Below, one piece after another: positions 1-8,099 of a DNA stretch of 46,199 nt (position 1 is the first letter of the stretch; the number at the start of each line of letters is the position of its first letter). The position numbers and the translations under genes were made by a program. The notes beneath the pieces are model-generated. The model had not been told where the DNA came from. It ran no database searches and saw only the letters and a program-made list of their open reading frames with translations. The stretch covers positions 1 through 46,199 of the forward strand of contig CAJJAQ010000003.1 of the NCBI GenBank assembly GCA_905182095.1. Reading direction: 5' to 3'. Source of the stretch: an uncultured Pseudomonadales bacterium. Lineage in GTDB: Bacteria; Pseudomonadota; Gammaproteobacteria; Pseudomonadales; Azotimanducaceae.

Positions 1-1
1 T

Positions 2-1033
2 ATTTCTCAAGCAGCACTTATCGACAAACGTGACAGAGCATCTAAATGTTCGGCATCTAATTACGGTTTTTATCTGGGTGCCACCAACGACAACTTGGAA
101 GCGGTTAAAAGCGTAGACAGCAGCCTGACCTGTGGCGTTAAGATATTTATGGGCGCGAGCACCGGCAATATGTTGGTGGACAACACTGCGACCCTGGAGG
201 GCATTTTTGCCGCCACCTCGTTATTGGTTGCCACCCACTGTGAAAGCACGCCAATGATTCTTGAAGCAGAAGCGGCAGCTACAGCGAAATGGGGCGAAGA
301 CATTCCGTTTTCCGAACACCCCAACATTCGTTCGGTAGAAGCCTGTTATGCCTCCAGCTCGTTGGCTGTTGGTTTGGCTAGAAAACACGGCACCAAGTTA
401 CATGTACTGCACCTGACCACCGCCAAAGAATTGGATCTGTTTGATACTGGCCCAATTGAAAGCAAACGCATTACTGCAGAGGCCTGCGTCCACCACCTGT
501 TTTTTAACTCTGATGACTACGCTGAGAAAGGCGCGCTGATCAAATGTAACCCTGCAATCAAAACACCCACGGACCAAGCAGCATTGCTAAAAGCGGTTAT
601 TGAGGATCGTATTGATGTTATCGCAACCGATCATGCCCCACACACTTGGGAAGAAAAAGGTCGCAAGTATTCAACAGCACCTGCTGGCTTACCCCTAGTG
701 CAGCACGCGATAATTTCCCTACTGGACCGCGTCACGGACGGTACTTTCAGCATTGAGCAAATAGTTCATAAAACCGCCCATGCTCCTGCCATTTTGTATC
801 AAGTTGCAGAGCGAGGGTTTATCCGCGAGGGCTATTTTGCTGACCTAATCTTGGTTTCACCTGACAGCGAACATGTAGAAATGCCTATTTTGAGCAAGTG
901 CGGCTGGAGTCCCTTTGAAGGGCATAAATTCAGTCACCGCATTGATAAAACTTGGGTGAACGGTCACCTTCGTTATACCGACGGCGCCGTACAACCTGGG
1001 CCTTTCGGTCAGGCACTGACTTATCATCGATAA
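2..1033 (+). CDS. pyrC: Dihydroorotase, 3' part (5' end outside the window)
   Basis: Catalyses reversible cyclisation of N-carbamoyl-aspartate to dihydroorotate in pyrimidine synthesis, in the cytoplasm. The frame is open from base 2 to the TAA at 1031-1033, giving about 343 residues, so the N-terminal part with the HxH metal motif is missing. A TTG at 95 is not a true start, because family-like sequence (NYGFYLGAT) is already coded upstream of it. Visible family motifs are a lysine in GVKIFMGAST (candidate carboxylated metal-bridging lysine), the metal histidine region ATHCEST, LHLTTAKEL, KCNPAIKT and the catalytic aspartate region IATDHAPHTWEEK. The C terminus ends in the usual WVNG and small beta segment. 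It resembles the roughly 445-residue PyrC type rather than the short E. coli type. The next gene lies about 155 bp downstream. Confidence 0.93.
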   Translation: MSQAALIDKRDRASKCSASNYGFYLGATNDNLEAVKSVDSSLTCGVKIFMGASTGNMLVDNTATLEGIFAATSLLVATHCESTPMILEAEAAATAKWGEDIPFSEHPNIRSVEACYASSSLAVGLARKHGTKLHVLHLTTAKELDLFDTGPIESKRITAEACVHHLFFNSDDYAEKGALIKCNPAIKTPTDQAALLKAVIEDRIDVIATDHAPHTWEEKGRKYSTAPAGLPLVQHAIISLLDRVTDGTFSIEQIVHKTAHAPAILYQVAERGFIREGYFADLILVSPDSEHVEMPILSKCGWSPFEGHKFSHRIDKTWVNGHLRYTDGAVQPGPFGQALTYHR

Positions 1034-1188
1034 GACCATCTACAAGAAATGCGAACTCACCGACAAAAAGCCGACTGAGCGTTTCGCCGCCAATATGTCG
1101 GCATTCGGCGGGTAATAGACCAAGAATAAATAGAGCGTAAAACCACACAAGCTTATGAATTAAAGAAAACGTAGAGGGGAGTCTATAT

Positions 1189-2241
1189 ATGAAAAAGTTT
1201 CTAATTGGCCTAGGCGCGCTGGTAGTCGTCCTGGGGGTGTTCGGTTTCATTTATCGCGGACCATTAATGATGGCCGTGGGTTTCTATTATATGGCGCCGG
1301 GTCATGATTTTACTGAGCAAGCACCGGCCCCTGCGCCAGACTATACAAAGGACACAAGCTGGGCCGCTTTACCCGGCCGCGAGGATTCGGCTGATGTCAT
1401 TCCAACTGGACTGACTCTAGATGCCAATGCAAAGGTCGCTGTAGATGTCTTCTTTGTTCACCCAACTACTTTCATCTCCCCCAGCAATTGGAACCAACCG
1501 CTAGATAACGACCGCGCAAATGAAATCACAGATTCATGGGTTATGCGCGACCAGGCCAGCGTATTCAATGGTTGTTGCGACGTTTATGCACCACGTTACC
1601 GTCAAGCAACCTTGTACAGTTTTACTGACACAAGCGAAGTAAAAAATGGCGAGCAAGCCTTAGAGCTGGCTTATGGCGATGTCAAAACCGCGTTCAAATA
1701 CTTTGTTGATAACCATAATGAAGGACGGCCCTTTATTTTGGCGGGACACAGCCAAGGCTCGTTTCACGCGGACAGACTGATTAAGGAAGAAATTGCTGGT
1801 ACGGAACTGGCCCAGCGAATGGTCGCCGCCTACCCCATAGGCTTCTCTTTAGACGGCAGCAATGGCCTTGATGTTTGCACCGCCCCTGAGCAGATCCGCT
1901 GTCAGGTTTCTTGGAACACCAACACTCAAGGTGCCGACGTAATTCTTGGCACACCTGGCGACATCTGCGTAAACCCACTCACATGGCTGGTTGATGGAAA
2001 GCAGGCAACTTTCGAAGAGAACCTCGGCGGCGTTGTATTTATGGCTGGGGGCGAAATTGAACCAGGAGTCACCGACGCCAAATGCAGCGATGGCCAGCTG
2101 ATTATCTCAAAAGTGAATTCAGACAAATATACGCTCATGGCATTCGGACCGGGCAACTACCACGTATACGATTACAGTTTGTTCCACATGAACCTGCGAG
2201 AAAATATAGATCAGCGGGTAGCTGCGTATATGAATCAATAG
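1189..2241 (+). CDS. DUF3089 alpha/beta-hydrolase-like membrane-anchored protein
   Basis: A 350-residue protein with one N-terminal hydrophobic segment (about residues 3-24) that could be a signal anchor, then a DUF3089 domain. Domain signs are VDVFFVHPTT (about 84-93), the tyrosine/arginine-rich YAPRYRQA, and the nucleophile elbow GHSQG with the candidate catalytic serine at about residue 188. The C-terminal part contains NYHVYDYSLFHMNLREN, which fits the conserved end of this family with its candidate catalytic histidine. The start at ATG 1189 is preceded by a purine-rich GAGGGGAG. DUF3089 proteins are predicted esterases or lipases of unknown substrate, and exported or anchored in the envelope. 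No operon partner: the neighbours are dihydroorotase upstream and a decayed gene fragment on the other strand downstream. Confidence 0.85.
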   Translation: MKKFLIGLGALVVVLGVFGFIYRGPLMMAVGFYYMAPGHDFTEQAPAPAPDYTKDTSWAALPGREDSADVIPTGLTLDANAKVAVDVFFVHPTTFISPSNWNQPLDNDRANEITDSWVMRDQASVFNGCCDVYAPRYRQATLYSFTDTSEVKNGEQALELAYGDVKTAFKYFVDNHNEGRPFILAGHSQGSFHADRLIKEEIAGTELAQRMVAAYPIGFSLDGSNGLDVCTAPEQIRCQVSWNTNTQGADVILGTPGDICVNPLTWLVDGKQATFEENLGGVVFMAGGEIEPGVTDAKCSDGQLIISKVNSDKYTLMAFGPGNYHVYDYSLFHMNLRENIDQRVAAYMNQ

Positions 2242-2273
2242 AGAGTCTATGCAAGAGGAAATGAATCAAAAGA

Positions 2274-2528
2274 TTAGGCCACATTGGCGGCAGAGGGTTT
2301 GCCAGTGGGCCTGAGCGGATTGAAAATTTCTTCACGCACAACATCCAGTTCACCAGAAGACAATTCAATAATGCCCTTAGCATCAGTGTTTGGAGCAGCC
2401 AAGGCCGATTGTGAACAGCCGACCCAACCCACAGGCGCCTGCACAATAGGCAGTTCAACACCAAGCATTCGCGTAATCCGATTATTGAATGCCAACCAAC
2501 ACCTCAGCCAAGAATTGATGACGCCCAA
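2274..2528 (-). pseudogene. Nitronate monooxygenase (NPD family) N-terminal remnant
   Basis: Translated on the minus strand, the 84-residue frame contains RITRMLGVELPIVQAP, a GW-G-SQ stretch, and KGIIELSSGELDVVREEI. This matches the N-terminal FMN-binding beginning of nitronate monooxygenases (typically LGIEYPIIQAPMGW, then GIIETSSGELDAVREEI, then TDKPFGVN). The match stops at GKPSAANVA followed by a stop codon, where a real protein continues for another 250 or more residues. The middle part is diverged: in the family's 'ASAVSNAGGLG' stretch it reads LAAPNTDAKG. It has no visible partner fragment on either side. I read it as a truncated, decaying remnant; a translated short protein is possible but unlikely. 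Confidence 0.7.
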
Positions 2529-2590
2529 ATCTAAAACTGATTAGCACGACACCTCAAAGGAGGGTTTTGAGAAAATTATATTCACAATAA

Positions 2591-4387
2591 TTACCGAACA
2601 AACACCTGCTCGCCATTGATCCAAGTCTGCATTACGTTTATAGCACCTATTTTCTCTGGCGCGACGGTTAACGGATCGTTGTCGAGTACTAGGAAATCGG
2701 CGAATTTACCCGCCTCTAAGCTACCTACCTCGTGATCTGAGTGACATTGCCATGCAGCGTCTATAGTCACAGCGCGTAGCGCTGCAGCAGCGGGCACGCG
2801 CTCTTCCGGAGACAACAGTTGGTCTGACCGCCACATGGTCCTTGTTACCGCATTTTCCATACAGCGCAACGGATTCATCTCGGTGACTGGGTCATCGGAA
2901 TGAATGGTCCAACGAATACCTAAATCTTCGCAAGCACCTGTACGGTCTAGTTTGGCAGCTTTTTCTGGACCAAATATATCTTCAACAAAGGCCTTACCCC
3001 AGTAATGTACGTGACCAATGAGGAAACTTGGGGACAACCCTAGCTCAGCCATTTTCTGAATTTGCTCATCGTGCAATATGCTGCAATGTTCAATGCGGCA
3101 GCGCTGAGCAGCTGGGTCTAAGCCTTTGGCCTTGGCTTTGCTGAACGCATCTAGCACGCGATCAATGGCCGCGTCGCCATTAGCATGCACGCAGACCGCC
3201 CAACCTTCGCGCAGGCGTTTTTCCACTGCCTCATCTAATTCGTCTTTTTCTATATACGCCATGCCTTTAGCGTCTGAGCCAACAAAGGCTTCGCGCTGCA
3301 AACCTGTGCGACCTTGGTTAGATCCGTCGGAGACTATTTTCCAACCGGTACGGCGCACCCATTCGTCGCCTTCACCCCAGGTTAGGCCTATTTCGTCCCA
3401 GCGCTTTGCGGCGGCTTGCGAAACGCAGTAACGAAAACGCGCGGTCATACGACCGCTGTCATGGAGGCTTTGATATAGATCTAATTCTTTTGGACCTTGG
3501 AACATACCAGTGCCTTGGTCGCACAGGGTGGTAATGCCCACTTCGTTGGCTGAGTTAAAGACGTTTAGGCAGGCTTCGGCCAAATTCTGTTCTTTTAACT
3601 TAGTATTGTGGCGCACGACCAAGGCCATTGCGGGTCCTGCTTTGAGTACACCATTAGGTTTTCCGTCAGCGTCACGACCTAGCTCTGCGCCCTGTGGATC
3701 CGGGGTATTCTCATCTAGCCCAGCTAGATCAAGTGCAACACTGTTGCAGTACCCCAAATGCAGTGACGCGTTATAGACGAATACTGGGTGGTCAGTACTT
3801 ACTTCGTCGAGCATTTGCCGGGTTAAATAGTCTGGCCCTTGTTGCAGAGACGGGTCAAATTGACGCCCCACCACCCATTCGCCTTGCGGGGTATTGGCTG
3901 CATCTTTCTTTAGCTGCTCTAATGCTTGAGCTGCGGTATCGAATTTATTCGGTCCAACATTGGAAAAACTATGCAGCATAGCTAGGGGCGGCAAATGCAT
4001 ATGCGGTTCAACAAATCCGGGCACAACCACCTTGCCTTTAAGGTCTAAGCGCGTGAGGTCATTGTCCGTTTCAGGCAAGTCTGCAAGCATACCCACCCAA
4101 TGAATTTTACCGTCCGCTACAATCATGGTGTCTGCATTGGGTTGGCTGGCATCCATTGTGATGATATGCGCATTAGTCAACATTAATGGCCCAGCACTTA
4201 CTTGCCGCAGGCCTGGCGGTAGACCTTTAGCGTGTTCACTGAGGTCTGTATCAGTCAGGCGCAGGGTTTCGGAAAATACGTTAGCGCAGCAAGGGCAAGC
4301 AAAAGGGTCGGCGCTGTGTTTGTGTGGCACCAAAGACTCTGGCATCTTAAACTCTGATAAAGCATCAACACTTTGATCGTCAAACAT
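2591..4387 (-). CDS. YtcJ-type amidohydrolase (amidohydrolase family 3) with N-terminal CPCC motif
   Basis: A metal-dependent hydrolase of the imidazolonepropionase/N-substituted formamide deformylase-like group; substrate unknown. I chose ATG 4387 (598 residues) because GGGGA lies about 7 bases upstream of it. An ATG at 4411 (606 residues) is also in frame but follows only an A-rich run. Features in order: an N-terminal extension with FACPCC (about residues 29-34), beta-sandwich start NAHIITMDA, the metal HxH in EPHMHL (about 129-131), the lysine segment WKIVSDGS, VHANGDAAID, RIEHC, HSDDP, and a C-terminal FADFLVLDNDPLTV typical of the family. The CPCC motif is not part of the core fold; it could bind metal or be redox active (inference). 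It is transcribed alone after the acyl-CoA ligase, separated by a terminator and a repeat array. Confidence 0.85.
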   Translation of the reverse strand: MFDDQSVDALSEFKMPESLVPHKHSADPFACPCCANVFSETLRLTDTDLSEHAKGLPPGLRQVSAGPLMLTNAHIITMDASQPNADTMIVADGKIHWVGMLADLPETDNDLTRLDLKGKVVVPGFVEPHMHLPPLAMLHSFSNVGPNKFDTAAQALEQLKKDAANTPQGEWVVGRQFDPSLQQGPDYLTRQMLDEVSTDHPVFVYNASLHLGYCNSVALDLAGLDENTPDPQGAELGRDADGKPNGVLKAGPAMALVVRHNTKLKEQNLAEACLNVFNSANEVGITTLCDQGTGMFQGPKELDLYQSLHDSGRMTARFRYCVSQAAAKRWDEIGLTWGEGDEWVRRTGWKIVSDGSNQGRTGLQREAFVGSDAKGMAYIEKDELDEAVEKRLREGWAVCVHANGDAAIDRVLDAFSKAKAKGLDPAAQRCRIEHCSILHDEQIQKMAELGLSPSFLIGHVHYWGKAFVEDIFGPEKAAKLDRTGACEDLGIRWTIHSDDPVTEMNPLRCMENAVTRTMWRSDQLLSPEERVPAAAALRAVTIDAAWQCHSDHEVGSLEAGKFADFLVLDNDPLTVAPEKIGAINVMQTWINGEQVFVR

Positions 4388-4451
4388 TTTCTTTCCCCAT
4401 TTTTTTGCCATCTTTTTTTTACGATTACTGCACGCGTGAAAACCCTAGGCA

Positions 4452-4529
4452 TATAAACTACGCGTACAAACTACGCGTATAAACTACCGATATAAACTAC
4501 CGATATAAACTACTGATATAAACTACGCA
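4452..4529. repeat. Six tandem copies of a 13-bp repeat
   Basis: Six uninterrupted 13-bp units. The first ten bases are TATAAACTAC in five units (TACAAACTAC in the second). Only the last three bases vary: GCG, GCG, CGA, CGA, TGA, GCA. The array sits between the amidohydrolase start and the ligase terminator, so it lies in the promoter or leader of the amidohydrolase gene. Each unit carries a TATAAA-like box on the plus strand. Function unknown; protein binding sites or a slippage product are both possible. Confidence 0.9.
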
Positions 4530-4532
4530 TAT

Positions 4533-4564
4533 AAAAAAGGCCCAACGCTAAACGCTGAGCCTTT
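4533..4564 (-). terminator. Rho-independent terminator of the acyl-CoA ligase gene
   Basis: Read on the minus strand, AAAGGC...GCCTTT closes a hairpin whose inner stem continues with G-U pairs. It is followed by a run of six T residues (plus-strand A run 4533-4538). The pairing is complete only in minus-strand RNA, because two positions become C-A mismatches in plus-strand RNA, so it ends transcription coming from the ligase gene. Confidence 0.75.
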
Positions 4565-4643
4565 CTACATTTTAGGTATAACTAATTCTAATTAGTTGCA
4601 ACCTAAACGCCTAAGACTCTTCAATCTTCTTAGGCTCCTTTAA

Positions 4644-6287
4644 CTAGGATCTCAACGAAGGCAGTTGATAACCTTTTGCATCTAAATCCGCTCGGACCAC
4701 TTTCTTATCCATTTTGCCAGTAGAGGTTAATGGGATAGCATCTATGTAGAGCACTTCGTCTGGCAGCTGCCATTTGGCAAAGGCGGTTTCGCAGTGTGCT
4801 AACACTTGCTCTTGGGTAACTTCTTTACCGGGTTCCAAGACGATCAGCGCAACAGGCCGCTCGTCCCACTTAGGGTGAGGTTGCGCCACTACACAGGCCT
4901 GGGCTACACCGGGCACGCCGACGATATGATTTTCCAAATCCACCGACGAGATCCACTCACCGCCACTCTTCACTAGGTCTTTGGAGCGATCGGAGATGAT
5001 CAAATATTCTTCTGGATCGATCTTGCCGACATCACCCGTAATCAACCAACCGTCATGGAACTTATCTGGTTGAGGATTGTTGAAATATTCTGAACAAATC
5101 CACGGACCACGAACAAGAATTTCGCCGACGCTTTCGCCATCGTGAGGTACGCGATTGAAATCTTCGTCGAAGATGTCCAGCTCAATACCTGGCATCAGTT
5201 GGCCTGCCTTAGCGACATTTGCAAATTGCTCATCTTCGGTCAAAGACAGTTGCGAGCGTTTCATAACTCGGCGAGACAATGTTGCTAGCGGTGAGGTCTC
5301 GGTCATACCCCAACCTTGAATCATTTCTACATCTAACTCATCCCAGAACCAACGAATCAACGAAGGTGGGGGTGAACTACCGCCACAGGTAAGCCTTGAA
5401 AGTGAGGATAAATCATATTTTCCGGGGTTGGCTTCGTACAACCCCTTCACACCCTGCCATATTGTCGGCACACCGGCTGACAACGTGACTTGTTCACTGG
5501 ACATCAGCTCGATCAACCTACCTGGATCCATAAATCTGTGGGGCATAACCTGCTTACAACCCAGCATCAGCGCAGACCAAGGAATACCCCAACCCATGGC
5601 ATGGAACATTGGCACAATACCGCAAACTGTATCTGTGCCAGATAAGCCCATTGAGTCGGTTAAACATTGTGTCATTGTGTGCAAGTACTGGCTGCGGTGC
5701 TCGTACTCAACGCCTTTGGGGTGACCTGTAGTACCACTGGTATAGCACAAGCCCATGGGCGAATTTTCGTCGATCTGCGGCCATTCGTAGTTAGTTGGCT
5801 GGCCTGCAATAAAGTCTTCGTAGTCGATAGGATTAGGTAGTTCGGTGGTCCAGCCTTCGAAACCTTCTTCCGTTGCAATAATGACCTGACGCACTGTGGG
5901 CATGCGGTCTTTCATCTTTTCCAGTAACGGCAAAATGTCAGCATCGACAATAATCACCTGATCTTCAGCATGATTAATGATGTAGTCCAGATCGTTTTCG
6001 CCTAACCGTACGTTAAGGGTGTGCAATACCGCGCCCATACCTGCACAGGCATGATAAGCCTCTAGGTGGCGCGAGCCATTCCACATAAAAGTACCAACGC
6101 GATCGCCAACCTTAATACCGGCTGCAGCTAAAGCGTGAGCCAACTGGTGTGCGCGATCTCTTGTTTGCTTATAAGTCTGACGACGTACGCCAGTTTCGGT
6201 CATGGTGACGATTTCTTCGTTTGGCGCAACTTTGGCGCCTCTATCTAAGATGTTCGACATTAATAATGGTGTGCGTTGCATTGCCAT
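4644..6287 (-). CDS. Fatty acyl-CoA ligase, AlkK-like
   Basis: Activates a fatty acid to its CoA thioester via an acyl-adenylate, using ATP, in the cytoplasm. The 547 residues match the length of medium-chain ligase AlkK (about 546). Visible signatures are the P-loop-like AMP motif YTSGTTGHPKG (about 182-192), the substrate-pocket segment FHAMGWGIPW, the adenine motif GWGMTETSPL, the ribose aspartate in WLITGDVGKI, the hinge ISDRSKDLVKSGGEWIS, and the C-terminal catalytic lysine in LTSTGKMDKKV. A GGAGGA lies about 10 bases upstream of ATG 6287; an ATG two codons in is an alternative. It is divergent from the MFS gene and ends at the terminator near 4550. With a CYP153 gene elsewhere in the window, a role in alkane or fatty-acid use is a reasonable inference. 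Chain length cannot be told from sequence. Confidence 0.9.
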   Translation of the reverse strand: MAMQRTPLLMSNILDRGAKVAPNEEIVTMTETGVRRQTYKQTRDRAHQLAHALAAAGIKVGDRVGTFMWNGSRHLEAYHACAGMGAVLHTLNVRLGENDLDYIINHAEDQVIIVDADILPLLEKMKDRMPTVRQVIIATEEGFEGWTTELPNPIDYEDFIAGQPTNYEWPQIDENSPMGLCYTSGTTGHPKGVEYEHRSQYLHTMTQCLTDSMGLSGTDTVCGIVPMFHAMGWGIPWSALMLGCKQVMPHRFMDPGRLIELMSSEQVTLSAGVPTIWQGVKGLYEANPGKYDLSSLSRLTCGGSSPPPSLIRWFWDELDVEMIQGWGMTETSPLATLSRRVMKRSQLSLTEDEQFANVAKAGQLMPGIELDIFDEDFNRVPHDGESVGEILVRGPWICSEYFNNPQPDKFHDGWLITGDVGKIDPEEYLIISDRSKDLVKSGGEWISSVDLENHIVGVPGVAQACVVAQPHPKWDERPVALIVLEPGKEVTQEQVLAHCETAFAKWQLPDEVLYIDAIPLTSTGKMDKKVVRADLDAKGYQLPSLRS

Positions 6288-6844
6288 GGTGGCGCTCTCC
6301 TCCCAAGGATCAGATCAATCAATAATAAATTCAGCATCACGACCTGTTCGCCCCCAGCAGTCGTACGGACAACGCAGAGGAGTTTGCTCTTAACCACTCT
6401 AGCGCTAGTCTTGCCAATGTAGGCGATCAGATAGCGTTTTTTTTCTATTCGTGACCGGAGTCTATCACCCAATATCACCACCATGTATAGCTTCGAACAT
6501 CATTTTACTGTGACATAAGATTTTTCGAGAAGTGTTTGCAGAAAGCTTCTAGTTATCGGTCAGTGAACGGTTCGGTCAGCCCTGTGATCGCCGCGCTAAC
6601 AAGATACTGCTTTGGGAATGACGAACAGATGGCCTAGGATATGCCTTGGGGACAGATCGGTAATAAGACATCAGCCAAGCAAGCTCTGCATTGGGCGCTA
6701 ATGGCATGAGGGGGAAGTATTTCAGTAGAGCAACAGCGTACAAAGCACAGCCAGCACACAAGTGCAGATGCCTCGATTTCAGAAGACGGATCCACAGCCC
6801 CCAAGACAGGCCCTTTTGGCGTCTACTATGGCTGGGTCATCGTC
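6288..6844. other. Divergent intergenic region between the ligase and MFS genes
   Basis: This stretch separates two divergent genes and should hold both promoters. Two exact copies of TCGGTCAG occur at 6556-6563 and 6572-6579, a 16-bp period flanking a small palindrome GAACGGTTC, a possible regulator site. The right end (6710-6844) is very probably coding for the N terminus of the MFS protein (see that entry). I see no other gene here. Confidence 0.5.
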
Positions 6845-8083
6845 ATGGTCGCCGGCACATTGAGTTTTTTGGGTACAGGATTTTACAGCTATTCCCGGGG
6901 CATTTTTCTCCCTTCACTGGCTGAGACCCTAGATAACGGCGAACGATTCAATATTTCTATGGGCTTCTCCTTGGCAGCGGTAACTGGCGCACTAATCGCA
7001 CCCTATATCGGTAAGGTTTTAGACAGTGGCTCGCCACGCAAAGTCATGCTTATAGGCATAGTCATTATGACTGGCGCCTACTTGTCTCTGGCTAATGTGG
7101 CCAGTTTGCTGCAGTACTATCTTGTTGTCTCATTAGGCATGGGGCTTGGCATTGCCTGTATGGGTGGCTTGTCCTGGCACCGCTCAGTCATCAATTGGTT
7201 TGACCATTGGCGTGGTCGCGCCATTGCCTTCTCAGTGTTGGGTGCATCACTAGCAGGCATCATGATGCCGCCATTGGTTACCACCCTCGTTGCAGAGTAT
7301 GGCTGGCGCACCACCTACATAATTTTCGCAGCCACCACGGCCTTTGCCCTCCTTCCAGTGGTGTTCATTTACATGAAGGATCACCCTTCGGAAGTGGGCG
7401 ACGTAAGAGATGGCCTTGCCTATGTCAACGCTAACCCCTTGGAGATGGTCGAAATTGTCGAAGACAGCCGGCAATGGAGCATTGGCGAGATGTACAGAAG
7501 CCGAGCGTTTTGGAGCATTGGCATAATGTTCGGTGCCATGACCTGTGTCTTTTCAGCGGTAATGCTGCATCTATTCGGCCACCTCACCGACATTGGTTTA
7601 GAGCAAAGTACCGCTGCTCTGATTCTTTCTTGCATTGGCTTATTCGCAGCATTGGGCAAGCCGGTAGTGGGTTGGCTATCTGACTATTTGGGTGCTCGCA
7701 TCAGCATTTGGATGGCGTTAATTTGCCAAGGTTCCGCACTGCTAATATTCAGTGTGGCCTCCGGCGCCATGTTGTCCTTCGTCGCAGCCTGCCTGTATGG
7801 CTTTGGGCTTTCTGGTATGTCACCGCTGCGCACATTTTCAATTTCCACTGCAATTGGCAGCAAATCTTTTGGCGCCGCGACCGGCGCTATTCGCTTCATA
7901 GAGTTGCCGTTTATTTTGTCCGCGTCGCCCATTGCAGGACTCATTTATGACACCACCGGCAGCTACAAGATCGCTTTCTTAATACTCTCCGGACTGATGC
8001 TGGTGGCGTGCGTTGGCCCGCTCTTTATCAGCGATGGTGGTAAGAGGGGACGTAGCAAACGGCTACAAGAGTTGGCGGACTAA
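6845..8083 (+). CDS. MFS transporter (monocarboxylate-porter-like)
   Basis: A 12-helix major facilitator protein, at least 412 residues, in the inner membrane. Its closest resemblance is to the OxlT/MCT-like monocarboxylate carriers (motif YYGWVIV then YSRGIFLPSL; GKVLDSGSPRKVM between helices 2 and 3). Helix 1 begins upstream of the first ATG: bases 6830-6844 encode GWVIV in the same frame, and the frame stays open back to the stop at 6707-6709. No ATG, GTG or TTG exists in that upstream part. The only initiation-like codon is ATT at 6719, just after GAGGGGGA. Coordinates here use the first ordinary start, ATG 6845, but translation probably begins earlier. The neighbouring CoA-transferase and ligases suggest uptake of a carboxylic acid that is then activated to a CoA ester. 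Confidence 0.85.
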   Translation: MVAGTLSFLGTGFYSYSRGIFLPSLAETLDNGERFNISMGFSLAAVTGALIAPYIGKVLDSGSPRKVMLIGIVIMTGAYLSLANVASLLQYYLVVSLGMGLGIACMGGLSWHRSVINWFDHWRGRAIAFSVLGASLAGIMMPPLVTTLVAEYGWRTTYIIFAATTAFALLPVVFIYMKDHPSEVGDVRDGLAYVNANPLEMVEIVEDSRQWSIGEMYRSRAFWSIGIMFGAMTCVFSAVMLHLFGHLTDIGLEQSTAALILSCIGLFAALGKPVVGWLSDYLGARISIWMALICQGSALLIFSVASGAMLSFVAACLYGFGLSGMSPLRTFSISTAIGSKSFGAATGAIRFIELPFILSASPIAGLIYDTTGSYKIAFLILSGLMLVACVGPLFISDGGKRGRSKRLQELAD

Positions 8084-8099
8084 AGAGAACCCGCCAGCA

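Noticed and set aside
2284-2544. Plus-strand open frame of 86 codons
   Set aside because: It is antisense to the nitronate monooxygenase remnant, which gives the recognisable protein match.
6691-6924. Plus-strand frame overlapping the MFS start
   Set aside because: Not transporter-like; relevant only as a possible source of the start codon if a frameshift exists.
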